From: Verrucomicrobiaceae bacterium
GTDB lineage: Bacteria; Verrucomicrobiota; Verrucomicrobiia; Chthoniobacterales; JAATET01
DNA: 64,000 nucleotides
Reading direction: 5' to 3'
Assembly: GCA_027488755.1 (NCBI GenBank)
Contig: JAIYAZ010000068.1
Span: 41,660 to 105,659 of the forward strand
The position numbers were made by a program, and so were the translations under genes. Position 1 is the stretch's first letter. Each line of letters opens with the position of its first letter. Positions 1-8,274 of the stretch are shown here, piece after piece. A model generated the notes under the pieces. That model worked only from the letters and a program-made list of their open reading frames with translations, searched no databases and was not told the DNA's origin.

Positions 1-578
1 TCGTCGGGGGTCGCCAGCCAAGGGCCAAGCGGGGCAAAGGTGTCGGCGCTTTTGCCCTTCACCCATTGGCCGCCGCGTTCCAACTGCCAGGCCCGTTCGC
101 TGTAATCGTTGTGGAGCACGTAACCGGCAATGTGATTCATCGCGTCCGCCTCGGTAACGCGACGCGCGACGCGGCCGATGACGACCGCGAGTTCCACCTC
201 CCAGTCGGTTTTCTGCGAGTCGGGTGGGATGTGCAGACCGTCATTCGGGCCGGTGATTGCGGTGGTGGCCTTGAAAAAGATCACCGGCTCCGACGGCGGA
301 GTCATCCCGGATTCCTCGGCGTGGTCGCGGTAATTCAACCCGATGCAGATGATTTTGCTCGGCCGGCCGATCGGGCAGCCGAGGCGCACATCGTCCGGAA
401 GCGTCGGAGCGGAGGAGCCGGCGTCCTCCAACCAGGCGTGAAGACGATTCACGCCGTCCGAGGCGAAGAAGGTCTCGTCGTAATTAGGAAAGGCGACCGA
501 AACATCAAGGCGACGTCCGTCGGAGAGGATGACGCCGCATTTTTCAAGACCGGGGGAGCCGTGGCGAATGAGTTTCAT
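1..578 (-). CDS. FAH-family hydrolase, likely 2,4-diketo-3-deoxy-L-fuconate hydrolase (3' end cut by window)
   Basis: Partial gene: ATG at 578, reading off the left edge after about 192 residues. The FAH fold is shown by LNYRDHAEE around residues 80-90, VIFFKATTAITGPND, and the acidic metal-ligand stretch DWEVELAVVIG. FAH-family enzymes cleave C-C bonds of diketo acids using a divalent metal. In the non-phosphorylating L-fucose route the family member splits 2,4-diketo-3-deoxy-L-fuconate into pyruvate and L-lactate. It starts 5 bp after the stop of an SDR that would make that substrate, so this role is favoured by context. Other diketo-acid hydrolase or 2-keto-4-pentenoate hydratase activities cannot be excluded. 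Confidence 0.85.
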   Translation of the reverse strand, partial: MKLIRHGSPGLEKCGVILSDGRRLDVSVAFPNYDETFFASDGVNRLHAWLEDAGSSAPTLPDDVRLGCPIGRPSKIICIGLNYRDHAEESGMTPPSEPVIFFKATTAITGPNDGLHIPPDSQKTDWEVELAVVIGRVARRVTEADAMNHIAGYVLHNDYSERAWQLERGGQWVKGKSADTFAPLGPWLATPD

Positions 579-583
579 AAATT

Positions 584-1357
584 TCAGCGGAGCAGGGTGA
601 AGCCGCCATCAAGGTCGTAAGCCGCTCCGGTGATGAAGGCGGCTTCGTCGGAGCAGAGGAAGGCGGCGAGACGGGCGACCTCCTCGGGTTCACCCATGCG
701 GCCGATGGGCTGGGCGGCGGAGAGCTTTGCAAACATCTCCTTCTCGCGCCCCGGATAGTTTTTCGCGAGGAAGCCGTCCACGAACGGCGTGTGGATGCGG
801 GCGGGGCAAATGCAGTTGCAGCGAATGTTCCGGCCGACGAAGTCGCGCGCCACGGAAAGCGTCATGGCGAGGACCGCGCCCTTGGTCATGCTGTAGGCGA
901 AGCGGTCGGGGATGCCGACCTTCGAGGCGATTGAAGCCATGTTGAGGATGACGCCGCCTCCGGCCTCCACCATGCGCGCAATCCCGAGGTGCAGGCAGTG
1001 ATAAACGCCGCGCACGTTCACTGCGTAGAGGCGGTCCATGTCCTCCGGCGAGGTTTCCAGCACGCTGCCGACGTGGGCGATGCCGGCGTTGTTGACGAGC
1101 ACGTCGATCGGGCCGAGATCCGCAAAGGCGGCGCGCATGGATGCCGTGTCGGCCACGTCCGCCGCCACCACGGATGCACGGCCGCCGGCCCCGCGGATGC
1201 GATCGGCGGTTTCCGCGGCGGCTTCCGGGCGAATTTCGAGAATGGTGACGGTCGCGCCCTCCGCGGCGAGCCGCAGGGCGATCGCCTGGCCAATGCCGGA
1301 GCCGCCTCCGGTGACGAGGGCGTGGCGGTTTTGAAAGCGTGGCGGTAGGGGAATCAT
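584..1357 (-). CDS. SDR oxidoreductase, likely 2-keto-3-deoxy-L-fuconate dehydrogenase
   Basis: 257 residues, a full-length classical short-chain dehydrogenase. TGGGSGIG (16-23) binds the dinucleotide. Glu41 at the end of beta-2 favours NAD+ over NADP+. NNAG is at 89-92, the catalytic Tyr155 and Lys159 sit in YSMTK, and Ser142 or Ser145 completes the triad. The C-terminal stretch with PGREKEMFAKL and QPIGRMGEP resembles 2-keto-3-deoxy-L-fuconate dehydrogenases. Expected reaction: oxidation of C4 of 2-keto-3-deoxy-L-fuconate to the 2,4-diketo acid. It lies 7 bp after the fuconate dehydratase and 5 bp before the FAH hydrolase, the order of the pathway. Substrate is inferred from context and motif similarity. 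Confidence 0.85.
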   Translation of the reverse strand: MIPLPPRFQNRHALVTGGGSGIGQAIALRLAAEGATVTILEIRPEAAAETADRIRGAGGRASVVAADVADTASMRAAFADLGPIDVLVNNAGIAHVGSVLETSPEDMDRLYAVNVRGVYHCLHLGIARMVEAGGGVILNMASIASKVGIPDRFAYSMTKGAVLAMTLSVARDFVGRNIRCNCICPARIHTPFVDGFLAKNYPGREKEMFAKLSAAQPIGRMGEPEEVARLAAFLCSDEAAFITGAAYDLDGGFTLLR

Positions 1358-1364
1358 GGCGGGT

Positions 1365-2588
1365 TCAGGGTTTCAGGTCGCAGCCCGCGCCGGGCTCCTG
1401 CGGGGCATGATAAACGCCATCGGAGACCTGCGCGGGATGCACGAAGTGGCTGCGCAGGTGGGGGATGCATTCGAGGAAGAGGGCCGGAAGGTCGATGCCG
1501 ATGTGGTTAAACAGCACGAGGTGCTGGTGGAGTTGCCCCATGTCGCCCACGTGGGGAACGACGGGCACGCCGAACTTTCGGCAGAGCAGGCTCACGGCGA
1601 GGAATTCGCTCACGCCGGCCACGCGCACGGCATCGACCTGGATGAAGCCCGCGCACCCGGTTTGGAGGTAGTTTTTGAAGACGACGCGGTTGGGAACGTG
1701 TTCGCCGAGGGCGAGGCGCACCGGGGCGATGGCGGCGGCGAGGGTGCGGTGGGCGAGGATGTCGTCGGGGTGGGTCGGCTCCTCGATCCAGAAGGGGTGG
1801 ATTTCGGCCAATCGTCCGCAGACATCGAGCGCCTGCGGCAGGGTCCATTGCTGGTTCGCATCGACCATCACGCGGGCATCCGGACCGGCGACTTCGCGCA
1901 CGATGCGCGCCCGCCGCACGTCGCGGTCGGCATCGGGCGAGCCGACTTTGAGTTTCATGGCGGTGAATCCGGCGTCGAGCGCCCGGCGGCAGTTTTCCCG
2001 CACCTGCGCGTCGTCGTAATTGAACCAGCCGACCGAGGTGTCGTAACCGGGGTAGCCGGCGGCCAGCACGGGCTCGCGGACGGCGCGGGTGGCGGCGGCA
2101 GTGGTGAGAAGATCGACGGCCTGATTCGCGGTCAGTTCATCCTCAAGGTAGGAGAGGTCGAGGGTGGCGACGATCTGCGCGGGCGTGAGGTCAAGCAGGA
2201 GCCGCCACAGCGGGACGCCGCGGCGCTTTGCCCAGAGGTCCCAGCAGGCGTTTGTCACGGAGGCGAGCGCGAGTTGGACGATGCCCTTGTGCGGGCCGAG
2301 CCAGCGGAACTGCTGTTCGTCGGCCATGGCGCGCTGGCGGGCGCCGAAGTCCGCCATGATCTCCTCGATATCGAGGCCGATAAGTCGTTGCGCGTAGAAT
2401 CGCGCGGCCTCGCCGACGAGTTGATTACCCTCCCCGAGCGTGAAGGCCAGGCCGGAGCCCGTCATGCCGGAGTCGTCGTGCAGCAGGGTGACGGCGTAGG
2501 AGTAGACGGGATCCTTGTGGATGGCGTCGCTGCCGTGGCCGGAGCCGATGGGGTAGCGGGCGTCCCGCGTGGTGGCGCGCGTGATCAC
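1365..2588 (-). CDS. Enolase-superfamily L-fuconate dehydratase
   Basis: 407 residues, GTG start at 2588 overlapping the upstream fucosidase stop by 4 bp (GTGA), so translation is probably coupled. It is an enolase-superfamily acid-sugar dehydratase of the FucD/ENOSF1 type. Visible features are the N-terminal GSDAIHKDP segment, the lysine pair Lys212/Lys214 in MKLKVG, metal ligand Asp243 in VDANQQW, the acidic pair in IEEPTH (about 269-270), Glu in LGEHVPN (about 296) and the general base His346 in VPHVG. These match the FucD catalytic set in order and spacing. Reaction: L-fuconate to 2-keto-3-deoxy-L-fuconate plus water. Cytoplasmic, no signal peptide. Confidence 0.9.
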   Translation of the reverse strand: MITRATTRDARYPIGSGHGSDAIHKDPVYSYAVTLLHDDSGMTGSGLAFTLGEGNQLVGEAARFYAQRLIGLDIEEIMADFGARQRAMADEQQFRWLGPHKGIVQLALASVTNACWDLWAKRRGVPLWRLLLDLTPAQIVATLDLSYLEDELTANQAVDLLTTAAATRAVREPVLAAGYPGYDTSVGWFNYDDAQVRENCRRALDAGFTAMKLKVGSPDADRDVRRARIVREVAGPDARVMVDANQQWTLPQALDVCGRLAEIHPFWIEEPTHPDDILAHRTLAAAIAPVRLALGEHVPNRVVFKNYLQTGCAGFIQVDAVRVAGVSEFLAVSLLCRKFGVPVVPHVGDMGQLHQHLVLFNHIGIDLPALFLECIPHLRSHFVHPAQVSDGVYHAPQEPGAGCDLKP

Positions 2589-4288
2589 GGTTTCGCTTCC
2601 AGGAGGTGAATTTCCGCGATGGACGGACCATCGGTGGCCTCAAGGATGTTCAGCCGGAAGCGGCGGGCGGTGACGGCGGGGAAGCTCCGTTCAAAGGACC
2701 CCACCGTGCCTCCGAGGCTCTCCCCGGTGAGGATGGTTTTCCATTGGCCGTTGTCGTCGAACTCCAGGGCGAAGCGCTTGACGCGGGAGGCGGTTGCCTC
2801 CTCGATCTTCACGCCGTCCACGGTATGCGGGGCCGCAAAGTCAATCTGCAGCCAGGCCTGGGTGGTCCCGGCGTCGGTGGCCCAGCGCGTGGAGGTGTCT
2901 TCGTCGACGGCGAATTCCGGCGCGTAATTGGCGGATTTCCCAAACACATTCGACGCGGTTGCGGAGTGGGTCAGCACGGGTTTGATGGGGGGGATGGCCA
3001 TGGCGTCGCCCTTGAGCACCAGCTTGACGATGGTGTCGATCGGCGACTGGTCGGGGGGCGCGACCTTGACGACGAGTTTGTCGCTCCGGTTTTGCACGTC
3101 GACCCGACCGCCGGTGAGCAGGCTGGATTCGGCGATCTCGGCGCCGAGGGGCGGGAGTTCGAACGTGTCGCCCTTCCACTTGAGCAGGTGAAGGTAGATG
3201 ACGTTCCCGCGGCGCGTGGCGGCGTAACGGCGCGTTGGCTCGTAGGGGCCCCCGCGCGTGCCGTAGATTGTTTCCCCGTAGCTCGCGAGCCACGCGCCCA
3301 TTTCCTTGAGCCGGTCAACCTGGCGCGCTTCGATCTCGCCGGTCGGTTCGGGGCCGACGTTGAAGAGGAGATTGCCGTCCCCCCCGGCCGTGCCGATGAG
3401 GGTGTGCAGGCATTCCTTGAGCGATTTCAGCTTATCATTCGGCTTCCACGCCCATTGGTGGCAGATGGTCATGCAGGTCTCCCAGGGGCGCTCCATGTTG
3501 AAGCCGCCGATGCGCTGTTCCGGCGTGTCGTAGTCGCCGGGGGCGCCGGTGCGGTTGTTGACGAGAATGTCGGGCTGAATCGAGCGGGCGAGGTTGATCA
3601 CGCTCTGCCCGCGCTGGCGATCAAACCGCTGCGGCACGTCGAACCAGAGGGTGCAAAGCGGGCCGTAGTTTGTGAGCAATTCCGTGATCTGTGCCTTGAG
3701 GTAGTCGGTGTAGCGATCCAGGTCGGAGGTTTCGCGGGGTATCTTTCCGCCGGGGCTCGTGACGGGAAAATCGGGATGGTGCCAGTCGCACGTCGAGTAA
3801 TACGCCCCAAAGGCGATGCCCTGTTTTTTGCACGCGTCGGCCAGCTCGCGGGTCACGTCGCGTTTAAACGGCGTGTGCATGATGTCGTAATCGGTCTGCT
3901 TCGTGTCCCAGAGGCAGAATCCGTCGTGGTGCTTGGTGGTGAGCACGATGTATTTCATGCCCGCCTCCTTGGCGACCGCCACCCATTCGTCCGCGTTGAA
4001 CTTCTCCGGATTGAAGGTCCGGTGAAGGGCATCGTATTCCTCGATCGGAATATTTTTGCCGCGTGACCAGCTGATTTCCTCCCCCTTCTGGCTGATTGGC
4101 CCCCAGTGGATGAACATGCCGAAGCGGTCGTCGCGCCAGCGCTCAACGGCGGATTCCTGCACCGGCACCGGGACAATCGGCGTGGGGCTGGGGGACTGGG
4201 CCAGAGCCGAGCTGGAGACCAGGGTCATGAGCGCCAGAGCGGCGCGCAGGGTGGGGGAAGGGAACCGGGGCGGGATGCGGGGGGACAT
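2585..4288 (-). CDS. Secreted alpha-L-fucosidase (GH29) with C-terminal discoidin-like domain
   Basis: 567 residues. An N-terminal signal peptide (about 1-30, ending SSALAQ) sends it to the periplasm or outside. The GH29 catalytic domain follows: RFGMFIHWGP, TTKHHDGFCLWDT and the nucleophile Asp217 in LWFDVP; GGDGNLLFNVGP ends the barrel. The last 130 residues or so form an F5/8 type C-like (CBM32-like) beta-sandwich (ATDAGTTQAWLQIDF), a likely glycan-binding module. GH29 enzymes release terminal L-fucose with retention. It lies 27 bp after the L-fucose dehydrogenase-like gene and overlaps the fuconate dehydratase, so release and catabolism are probably co-transcribed. Linkage preference cannot be read from the sequence. 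Confidence 0.93.
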   Translation of the reverse strand: MSPRIPPRFPSPTLRAALALMTLVSSSALAQSPSPTPIVPVPVQESAVERWRDDRFGMFIHWGPISQKGEEISWSRGKNIPIEEYDALHRTFNPEKFNADEWVAVAKEAGMKYIVLTTKHHDGFCLWDTKQTDYDIMHTPFKRDVTRELADACKKQGIAFGAYYSTCDWHHPDFPVTSPGGKIPRETSDLDRYTDYLKAQITELLTNYGPLCTLWFDVPQRFDRQRGQSVINLARSIQPDILVNNRTGAPGDYDTPEQRIGGFNMERPWETCMTICHQWAWKPNDKLKSLKECLHTLIGTAGGDGNLLFNVGPEPTGEIEARQVDRLKEMGAWLASYGETIYGTRGGPYEPTRRYAATRRGNVIYLHLLKWKGDTFELPPLGAEIAESSLLTGGRVDVQNRSDKLVVKVAPPDQSPIDTIVKLVLKGDAMAIPPIKPVLTHSATASNVFGKSANYAPEFAVDEDTSTRWATDAGTTQAWLQIDFAAPHTVDGVKIEEATASRVKRFALEFDDNGQWKTILTGESLGGTVGSFERSFPAVTARRFRLNILEATDGPSIAEIHLLEAKP

Positions 4289-4315
4289 GGGTGCAGGGGG
4301 ATGGGGGGAACAGCT

Positions 4316-5083
4316 TCAGGACGGGCGGCGATAGCCGATTTCCGCGCCACCGCTGACGTGCATGATGTGGCCGGTGATAAAGCGGGCGCGGTCCGACAAT
4401 AGGAAAACGCAGGCGTCCGCGATCACGTCGCCCTCCGGGCAATAACCGAGCGGATGAATCTCATCGAGATAGCGGCTGACGCCTTGAGGATCGGGTTGCT
4501 CGGCGGCCCAGGTCCGCAGCATCGGAGTCCAGGTCCCGGCGGGACAGACGGCATTGACCCGGACGCCGAACTTGGCGTAGTCGAGCGCCATGGATTTCGT
4601 GAGGGTGTTCATCCCTCCCTTGGTCGCGGTGTAAGCGGCGTGGATTTCCTGGCCGATCACGCCGACGAGACTGGAGGTGTTCAAGATGCAGCCGCGGCTG
4701 GCTTTGAGCGCCTCAATGCCATGGCGGGTTGTGTGCAGGACGCTCTTCAGGTTGATGGCGAAGAGCGCTTCCCATTCTTCATCCGAGGTCTCGTGCAGGG
4801 GTTTGCTGGGAGAGGCAATTCCGGCGTTGTTGTGAACTGCATCGAGACGGCCGTAGCGGATGAGCGTCTGCTCGATGGCTTCCTTCACCTGGTCGTCCCT
4901 GGACACATCGCAGGAGAACCCGAGGTGATCAGGACCCAATTCCTCCGCCCGCCGCCGCGATTCGTCGCCATTTCGGGCAACGATCACCACTTTGGCTCCC
5001 TCCTTGGCGTAGACGCGGGCGCAGTCCCATCCGATGCCGGTCGAGCCACCGGTGAGAAAAATAACCTTATTCGGGAGGAGCAT
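4316..5083 (-). CDS. SDR oxidoreductase, likely L-fucose dehydrogenase (HSD17B14-like)
   Basis: 255 residues from ATG at 5083; a longer in-frame TTG start at 5125 is unlikely because it would translate the operator palindrome. Classical SDR: TGGSTGIG (11-18), NNAG (85-88), Ser137/138, Tyr151 and Lys155. Arg37 after beta-2 suggests NADP(H) tolerance. The C-terminal half carries a WTP motif, a PDP motif and the ending GGAEIGY, which recall human HSD17B14/DHRS10, reported to oxidise L-fucose. Expected reaction: L-fucose to L-fucono-lactone, the first step of the pathway encoded downstream. First gene of the run. No clear Shine-Dalgarno is seen because the palindrome occupies the 17 bases before the start codon. 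Confidence 0.8.
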   Translation of the reverse strand: MLLPNKVIFLTGGSTGIGWDCARVYAKEGAKVVIVARNGDESRRRAEELGPDHLGFSCDVSRDDQVKEAIEQTLIRYGRLDAVHNNAGIASPSKPLHETSDEEWEALFAINLKSVLHTTRHGIEALKASRGCILNTSSLVGVIGQEIHAAYTATKGGMNTLTKSMALDYAKFGVRVNAVCPAGTWTPMLRTWAAEQPDPQGVSRYLDEIHPLGYCPEGDVIADACVFLLSDRARFITGHIMHVSGGAEIGYRRPS

Positions 5084-5100
5084 AAGTTGTATGACAACTT
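5084..5100. promoter_or_regulatory. Perfect palindrome matching FadR/GntR operator consensus
   Basis: AAGTTGT-ATG-ACAACTT is a perfect 7-bp inverted repeat with a 3-bp spacer. Its core TTGTATGACAA fits the FadR-subfamily operator pattern TNGTNNNACNA exactly. It lies between the divergent GntR regulator and the L-fucose dehydrogenase-like gene and directly abuts that gene's ATG, so a bound protein would block transcription or initiation. Binding by the neighbouring regulator is an inference. Confidence 0.75.
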
Positions 5101-5144
5101 TGGGAGTTGACTTGGCTGTCGTCAAGGCTGGTTATCGCAGATTC

Positions 5145-5879
5145 ATGCCCCACCCAACCGCCGTTCGCAGTTCAATGACGAGCCGTGCGCTTCCGGTCAT
5201 CGGTGCCCTGGAGTCCCAGATTCGAAGTAACCGGTATCAGCCCGGTGACTGTCTCCCTTCGGAGAAAGAGATTGGCCGGGAGTTCCAGGTTAGTCGCACC
5301 GTGGTGAGGGAGGCTCTGCAGGTTTTGAAAGCCCGCGGGGTTCTCGAAGGGCGGCGCGGCAGTGGAACTTATGTCGCGGAATCAAGGAACGGATCGGTGC
5401 GGGAGTCGCTGACTTGGTATGCGGAACTTCAACGGGATGCGCCCCGGTTTCTTGAGATGATGGACCTGCGAATTCTGGTGGAGACATTCTGCGTTCGTAA
5501 GCTGGCCGAGGAGGGTGGGTCCCTTCGGGAGGTCCAGAAACACTTGCTCAAGATGGAGCGAAACACGACCGACCTGGCGCGCTTCGCGGATGCCGACATC
5601 GCTTTTCATCTCGCAATCATCAAGGCTTCGCGGCACTCGCTCTTCTTCGAGGTGGCGCAGGCGGTGCTTCCCGTGCTTGGACGGAATTTCGCGCGGCGGA
5701 CGCACGACAATCCGGGCATGGCGCGGCGGATTCTTAACGAACACCGGCAGATTTTTCACCACCTGGAAACGAATCACCCGGTATCGGCGGAGTCCAGAAT
5801 GAGGGCGCATCTGGAGCGCTCGCGGCGCAATCTTGTAAAGCGGCTGGATGAGTCGCGTCCGGCGGGAACGCGGTCATGA
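5145..5879 (+). CDS. GntR-family transcriptional regulator, FadR (FCD) subfamily
   Basis: 244 residues from ATG 5145; ATG 5175 is an equally possible start and neither has a strong ribosome site. The winged helix spans about residues 15-75, with LPSEKEIGREF and VSRTVVREALQVL as recognition region and GSGTYV as wing. The C-terminal half is an all-helical FCD ligand domain; AFHLAII and EHRQIFHHLE hold the His/Asp metal or ligand residues usual for the fold. FCD regulators of this type commonly bind sugar acids. Divergent transcription from the fucose genes and the operator palindrome between them suggest local repression relieved by fuconate or a later intermediate (inference). Confidence 0.9.
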   Translation: MPHPTAVRSSMTSRALPVIGALESQIRSNRYQPGDCLPSEKEIGREFQVSRTVVREALQVLKARGVLEGRRGSGTYVAESRNGSVRESLTWYAELQRDAPRFLEMMDLRILVETFCVRKLAEEGGSLREVQKHLLKMERNTTDLARFADADIAFHLAIIKASRHSLFFEVAQAVLPVLGRNFARRTHDNPGMARRILNEHRQIFHHLETNHPVSAESRMRAHLERSRRNLVKRLDESRPAGTRS

Positions 5880-5897
5880 ATGGGTCGGAGAAGGGGC

Positions 5898-7901
5898 TTA
5901 CTTGCGGTTGGAGCTGGAGACCGGCCAGTCGTCGGTGCGGAAGGGGGCGGCGGGCAGGCCGGTGGCATCCGTCAGGTTCGCCTCCACGGGATCGTTGATG
6001 AAGGCGTAGCGGGCCGCAACGGGGGCCGGCACTTCCCGGCTCGTGAGGACGACGGAAGTCCCGTCGATCTCGGCCACCGCCGGGAAAAATTTCTGGTCCG
6101 CCCCGGCCAGTTGAAAGCCCCCGGGCTTCGCGGTCCCGTCGCGGGTCCGCAGCGTTCCGGTGGATTCGAAGGTCACGCGATACGCGGAGCCCTGCGGCTC
6201 GGATTTCGTCCGCACCGGACCCCGCCAGGCGATGTCCCGACCGTAGACGTTCGCGAGCGCGACGCGGGCGAGACGCGCCCCGACGTCGCGTTTGTTGGCG
6301 GGATGCACGTTGCCGCTTTCGCCCAGATCGTAGGCGACCGAGAGAAAGACCCCGGGAATCCGCGCGGCCGTCAACGCCTGCGCTTCGCGGAGCTCGGCCC
6401 ACCCCGTGGTCTGCGCCCCGCCGGCCGCCCAGTTCGGAAGCTGCTGGATGAGAAACGGCAGGTTCGGCTGGCCCCAGCGGGCGCGCCAATCCTTGATGAG
6501 CGTCGGGAGCAGCGCGCGGTAGGCCACGCCGCGACTGCCGTCGGCCTCGCCCTGATACCACAGCACGCCCTTCAACGGAGCGGGCGTGAGCGGATGGATC
6601 ATCCCGCCATACAGACCGGAGGACGTTCCGCTCAGGCTGCTGCCCGGCGGGATTTTCGGCATACTTTTGAGATCCTCGGCCGCAAGCGGGGAAAACTCGC
6701 GCTCAATGAAAACGCGCCACTCGTCGTTTAGGCCCGTGGGTTGAAAGTGAATCAGGCCCGAGTCACGAACGCTCTTTCCGCTGGGCGCGGTGTCGCCCGT
6801 GCTCGTTCGATACCGGAACGCGATGACGTTGTGCCCGGCGGTGACCAGGTCGCCCGGGACGGTGAAGTTTTGGTAGCCGGAATAGAAGCCCGGCGGTTTG
6901 CGGGAGTTGGCAAAAACCGGAGTGCCGTTGAAATAGACCCGCAGGTCCTGCTCGGAGATGGATCCGAGATCGAGACGCACGGGCTTGCCGGCGAGTTCCG
7001 CGGGAACCTCCAGGTCCTTCCGCAGCCAGGCGACTCCGCCGTTGGGCAGGCCCGCCTGCCGCCACTTCATGCCGGGTTTGAAAACCGGCCAGGCCGAGAC
7101 GTCGGTGGCGGGCTGCGCCGGGGCGAGGTCGGCCGGCCCCGCGTCCTCGCGGCCGGTCCGTTTCTCCCAGGCGGCAAGGTCCCCGGGAAAGGCTTCCGCG
7201 CGCGGACCGAAGGCCTTGAAATCGGCGATCTGGCGGTCGGCACTCTCCTTGAGCGCAGGATCGGCCGCGAGGGCGTCGTAGGAAATCCAGGGATTGATCG
7301 AAGTTCCGCCCCAGGCCGCCAGCACCAGACCGATCGGCACCCCGAGCTCCCGGTGGAGGTCGCGGGCAAAATAAAAACCGACCGCCGTAAACGGCCCGAC
7401 CCGCGCGGCCGTGGCCGGAGCCCAGCTCACCTGCGCGTCGCGAAGCGGTTCGAGACTGCCCTCGCGCTTGACGAGGCCTTGCCGGATGGCGGGGAAATTC
7501 GCCGCGGCGAGGTCCGCGCCGTATTTCGGGTGCGTTTTCAGGGAATCCAGCGCGAACGCCATGTTCGACTGCCCGGAGCACAACCAGAGATCGCCCACCA
7601 GGACGTCGCGAACCGTGGCCGTCCCATTTCCCTCCACCACGAGGTCCCGCGATTCCGCCGAGGCCGGGAGCGGCGCGAGCTTCGCGAGCCAGCGACCGTC
7701 CGCGCCGGTCGTGGTGGAAACCCTTTGTCCGGCGAAGGACACCGTGAGTTCTTCGCCGGGGGCGGCGGTGCCCCAGACGGAAACGGGCAGATCGCGTTGC
7801 AGCAGCATTCCATCGCCGAAAAATCCGTTCAGCTTCGGAGCGGCCTGGGCGGCGCTGAGGGTGGCGAGGAAGGCGAGAGCAGGAAGAAGGGGAATTTTCA
7901 T
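5898..7901 (-). CDS. Sialate O-acetylesterase-like secreted carbohydrate esterase (SASA domain)
   Basis: 667 residues from ATG 7901, chosen because it begins a clean signal peptide (MKIPLLPALAFLATLSAAQA). A beta-rich N-terminal region (DGMLLQRDLPVSVWG) precedes the SGNH-like esterase core: Ser112 in CSGQSNM, GVLWYQGEAD, and the distal catalytic His in NVHPANK. A beta-sandwich of about 130 residues is inserted mid-protein (around LDLGSISEQDLRVYFNG). The family removes O-acetyl groups from sialic acids or other acetylated glycans. It converges with the GntR gene, 18 bp apart, next to the fucosidase operon, so it may deacetylate fucose-containing glycans; that substrate is speculative. Confidence 0.85.
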   Translation of the reverse strand: MKIPLLPALAFLATLSAAQAAPKLNGFFGDGMLLQRDLPVSVWGTAAPGEELTVSFAGQRVSTTTGADGRWLAKLAPLPASAESRDLVVEGNGTATVRDVLVGDLWLCSGQSNMAFALDSLKTHPKYGADLAAANFPAIRQGLVKREGSLEPLRDAQVSWAPATAARVGPFTAVGFYFARDLHRELGVPIGLVLAAWGGTSINPWISYDALAADPALKESADRQIADFKAFGPRAEAFPGDLAAWEKRTGREDAGPADLAPAQPATDVSAWPVFKPGMKWRQAGLPNGGVAWLRKDLEVPAELAGKPVRLDLGSISEQDLRVYFNGTPVFANSRKPPGFYSGYQNFTVPGDLVTAGHNVIAFRYRTSTGDTAPSGKSVRDSGLIHFQPTGLNDEWRVFIEREFSPLAAEDLKSMPKIPPGSSLSGTSSGLYGGMIHPLTPAPLKGVLWYQGEADGSRGVAYRALLPTLIKDWRARWGQPNLPFLIQQLPNWAAGGAQTTGWAELREAQALTAARIPGVFLSVAYDLGESGNVHPANKRDVGARLARVALANVYGRDIAWRGPVRTKSEPQGSAYRVTFESTGTLRTRDGTAKPGGFQLAGADQKFFPAVAEIDGTSVVLTSREVPAPVAARYAFINDPVEANLTDATGLPAAPFRTDDWPVSSSNRK

Positions 7902-8049
7902 GGCCGGGGGGATGACGGCGCGATCGGGGGGATCGCGCGAAGCATACCCGGGCAAGGCGGAAAAGCGATCCTGTTCGCGCCGCCCGGGGGCGAGGCAACT
8001 TGCGCCGTTGCCTCGGCGGCCCGGATTCATGGACCTTGGGGGGGAAAAA

Positions 8050-8131
8050 TGCTCGAGGAGGGACTTGAACCCACACTCCTTGCGGAACCAGATCCTAAGT
8101 CTGGCGCGTCTGCCAATTTCGCCACTCGAGC
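8050..8131 (-). tRNA. tRNA-Leu (anticodon UAG)
   Basis: 82-nt class II tRNA. The 7-bp acceptor stem is GCTCGAG/CTCGAGC with discriminator A at 8050. The anticodon stem-loop AGACT-TAG-GATCT gives anticodon UAG, there is a long variable arm, and the T-loop is GGTTCAAGTCC. CCA is not encoded. A short run of T follows the 3' end. Confidence 0.95.
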
Positions 8132-8274
8132 GGAAAATCGTTTTCCGGTTCAGCCGGATCGCGATTCGTCAAACTCATTGCCCCGGCCCGGAGCCGCAAG
8201 CGCAAAGTCGGCGTTCCCAACCAGTTTAGCCTGTCAAAATCACCGGGGATGGTGAACACATTTGCCGGTAAACC

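Noticed and set aside
5034..5144. Longer N-terminus of the GntR regulator (start at 5034)
   Set aside because: It would overlap the SDR gene and run through the operator palindrome, and it has no similarity to GntR proteins, whose HTH starts soon after 5175.
1..8131. Bacterial microcompartment for fucose use
   Set aside because: No shell-protein or fuculose-phosphate aldolase genes are present; the enzymes point to the oxidative route instead.
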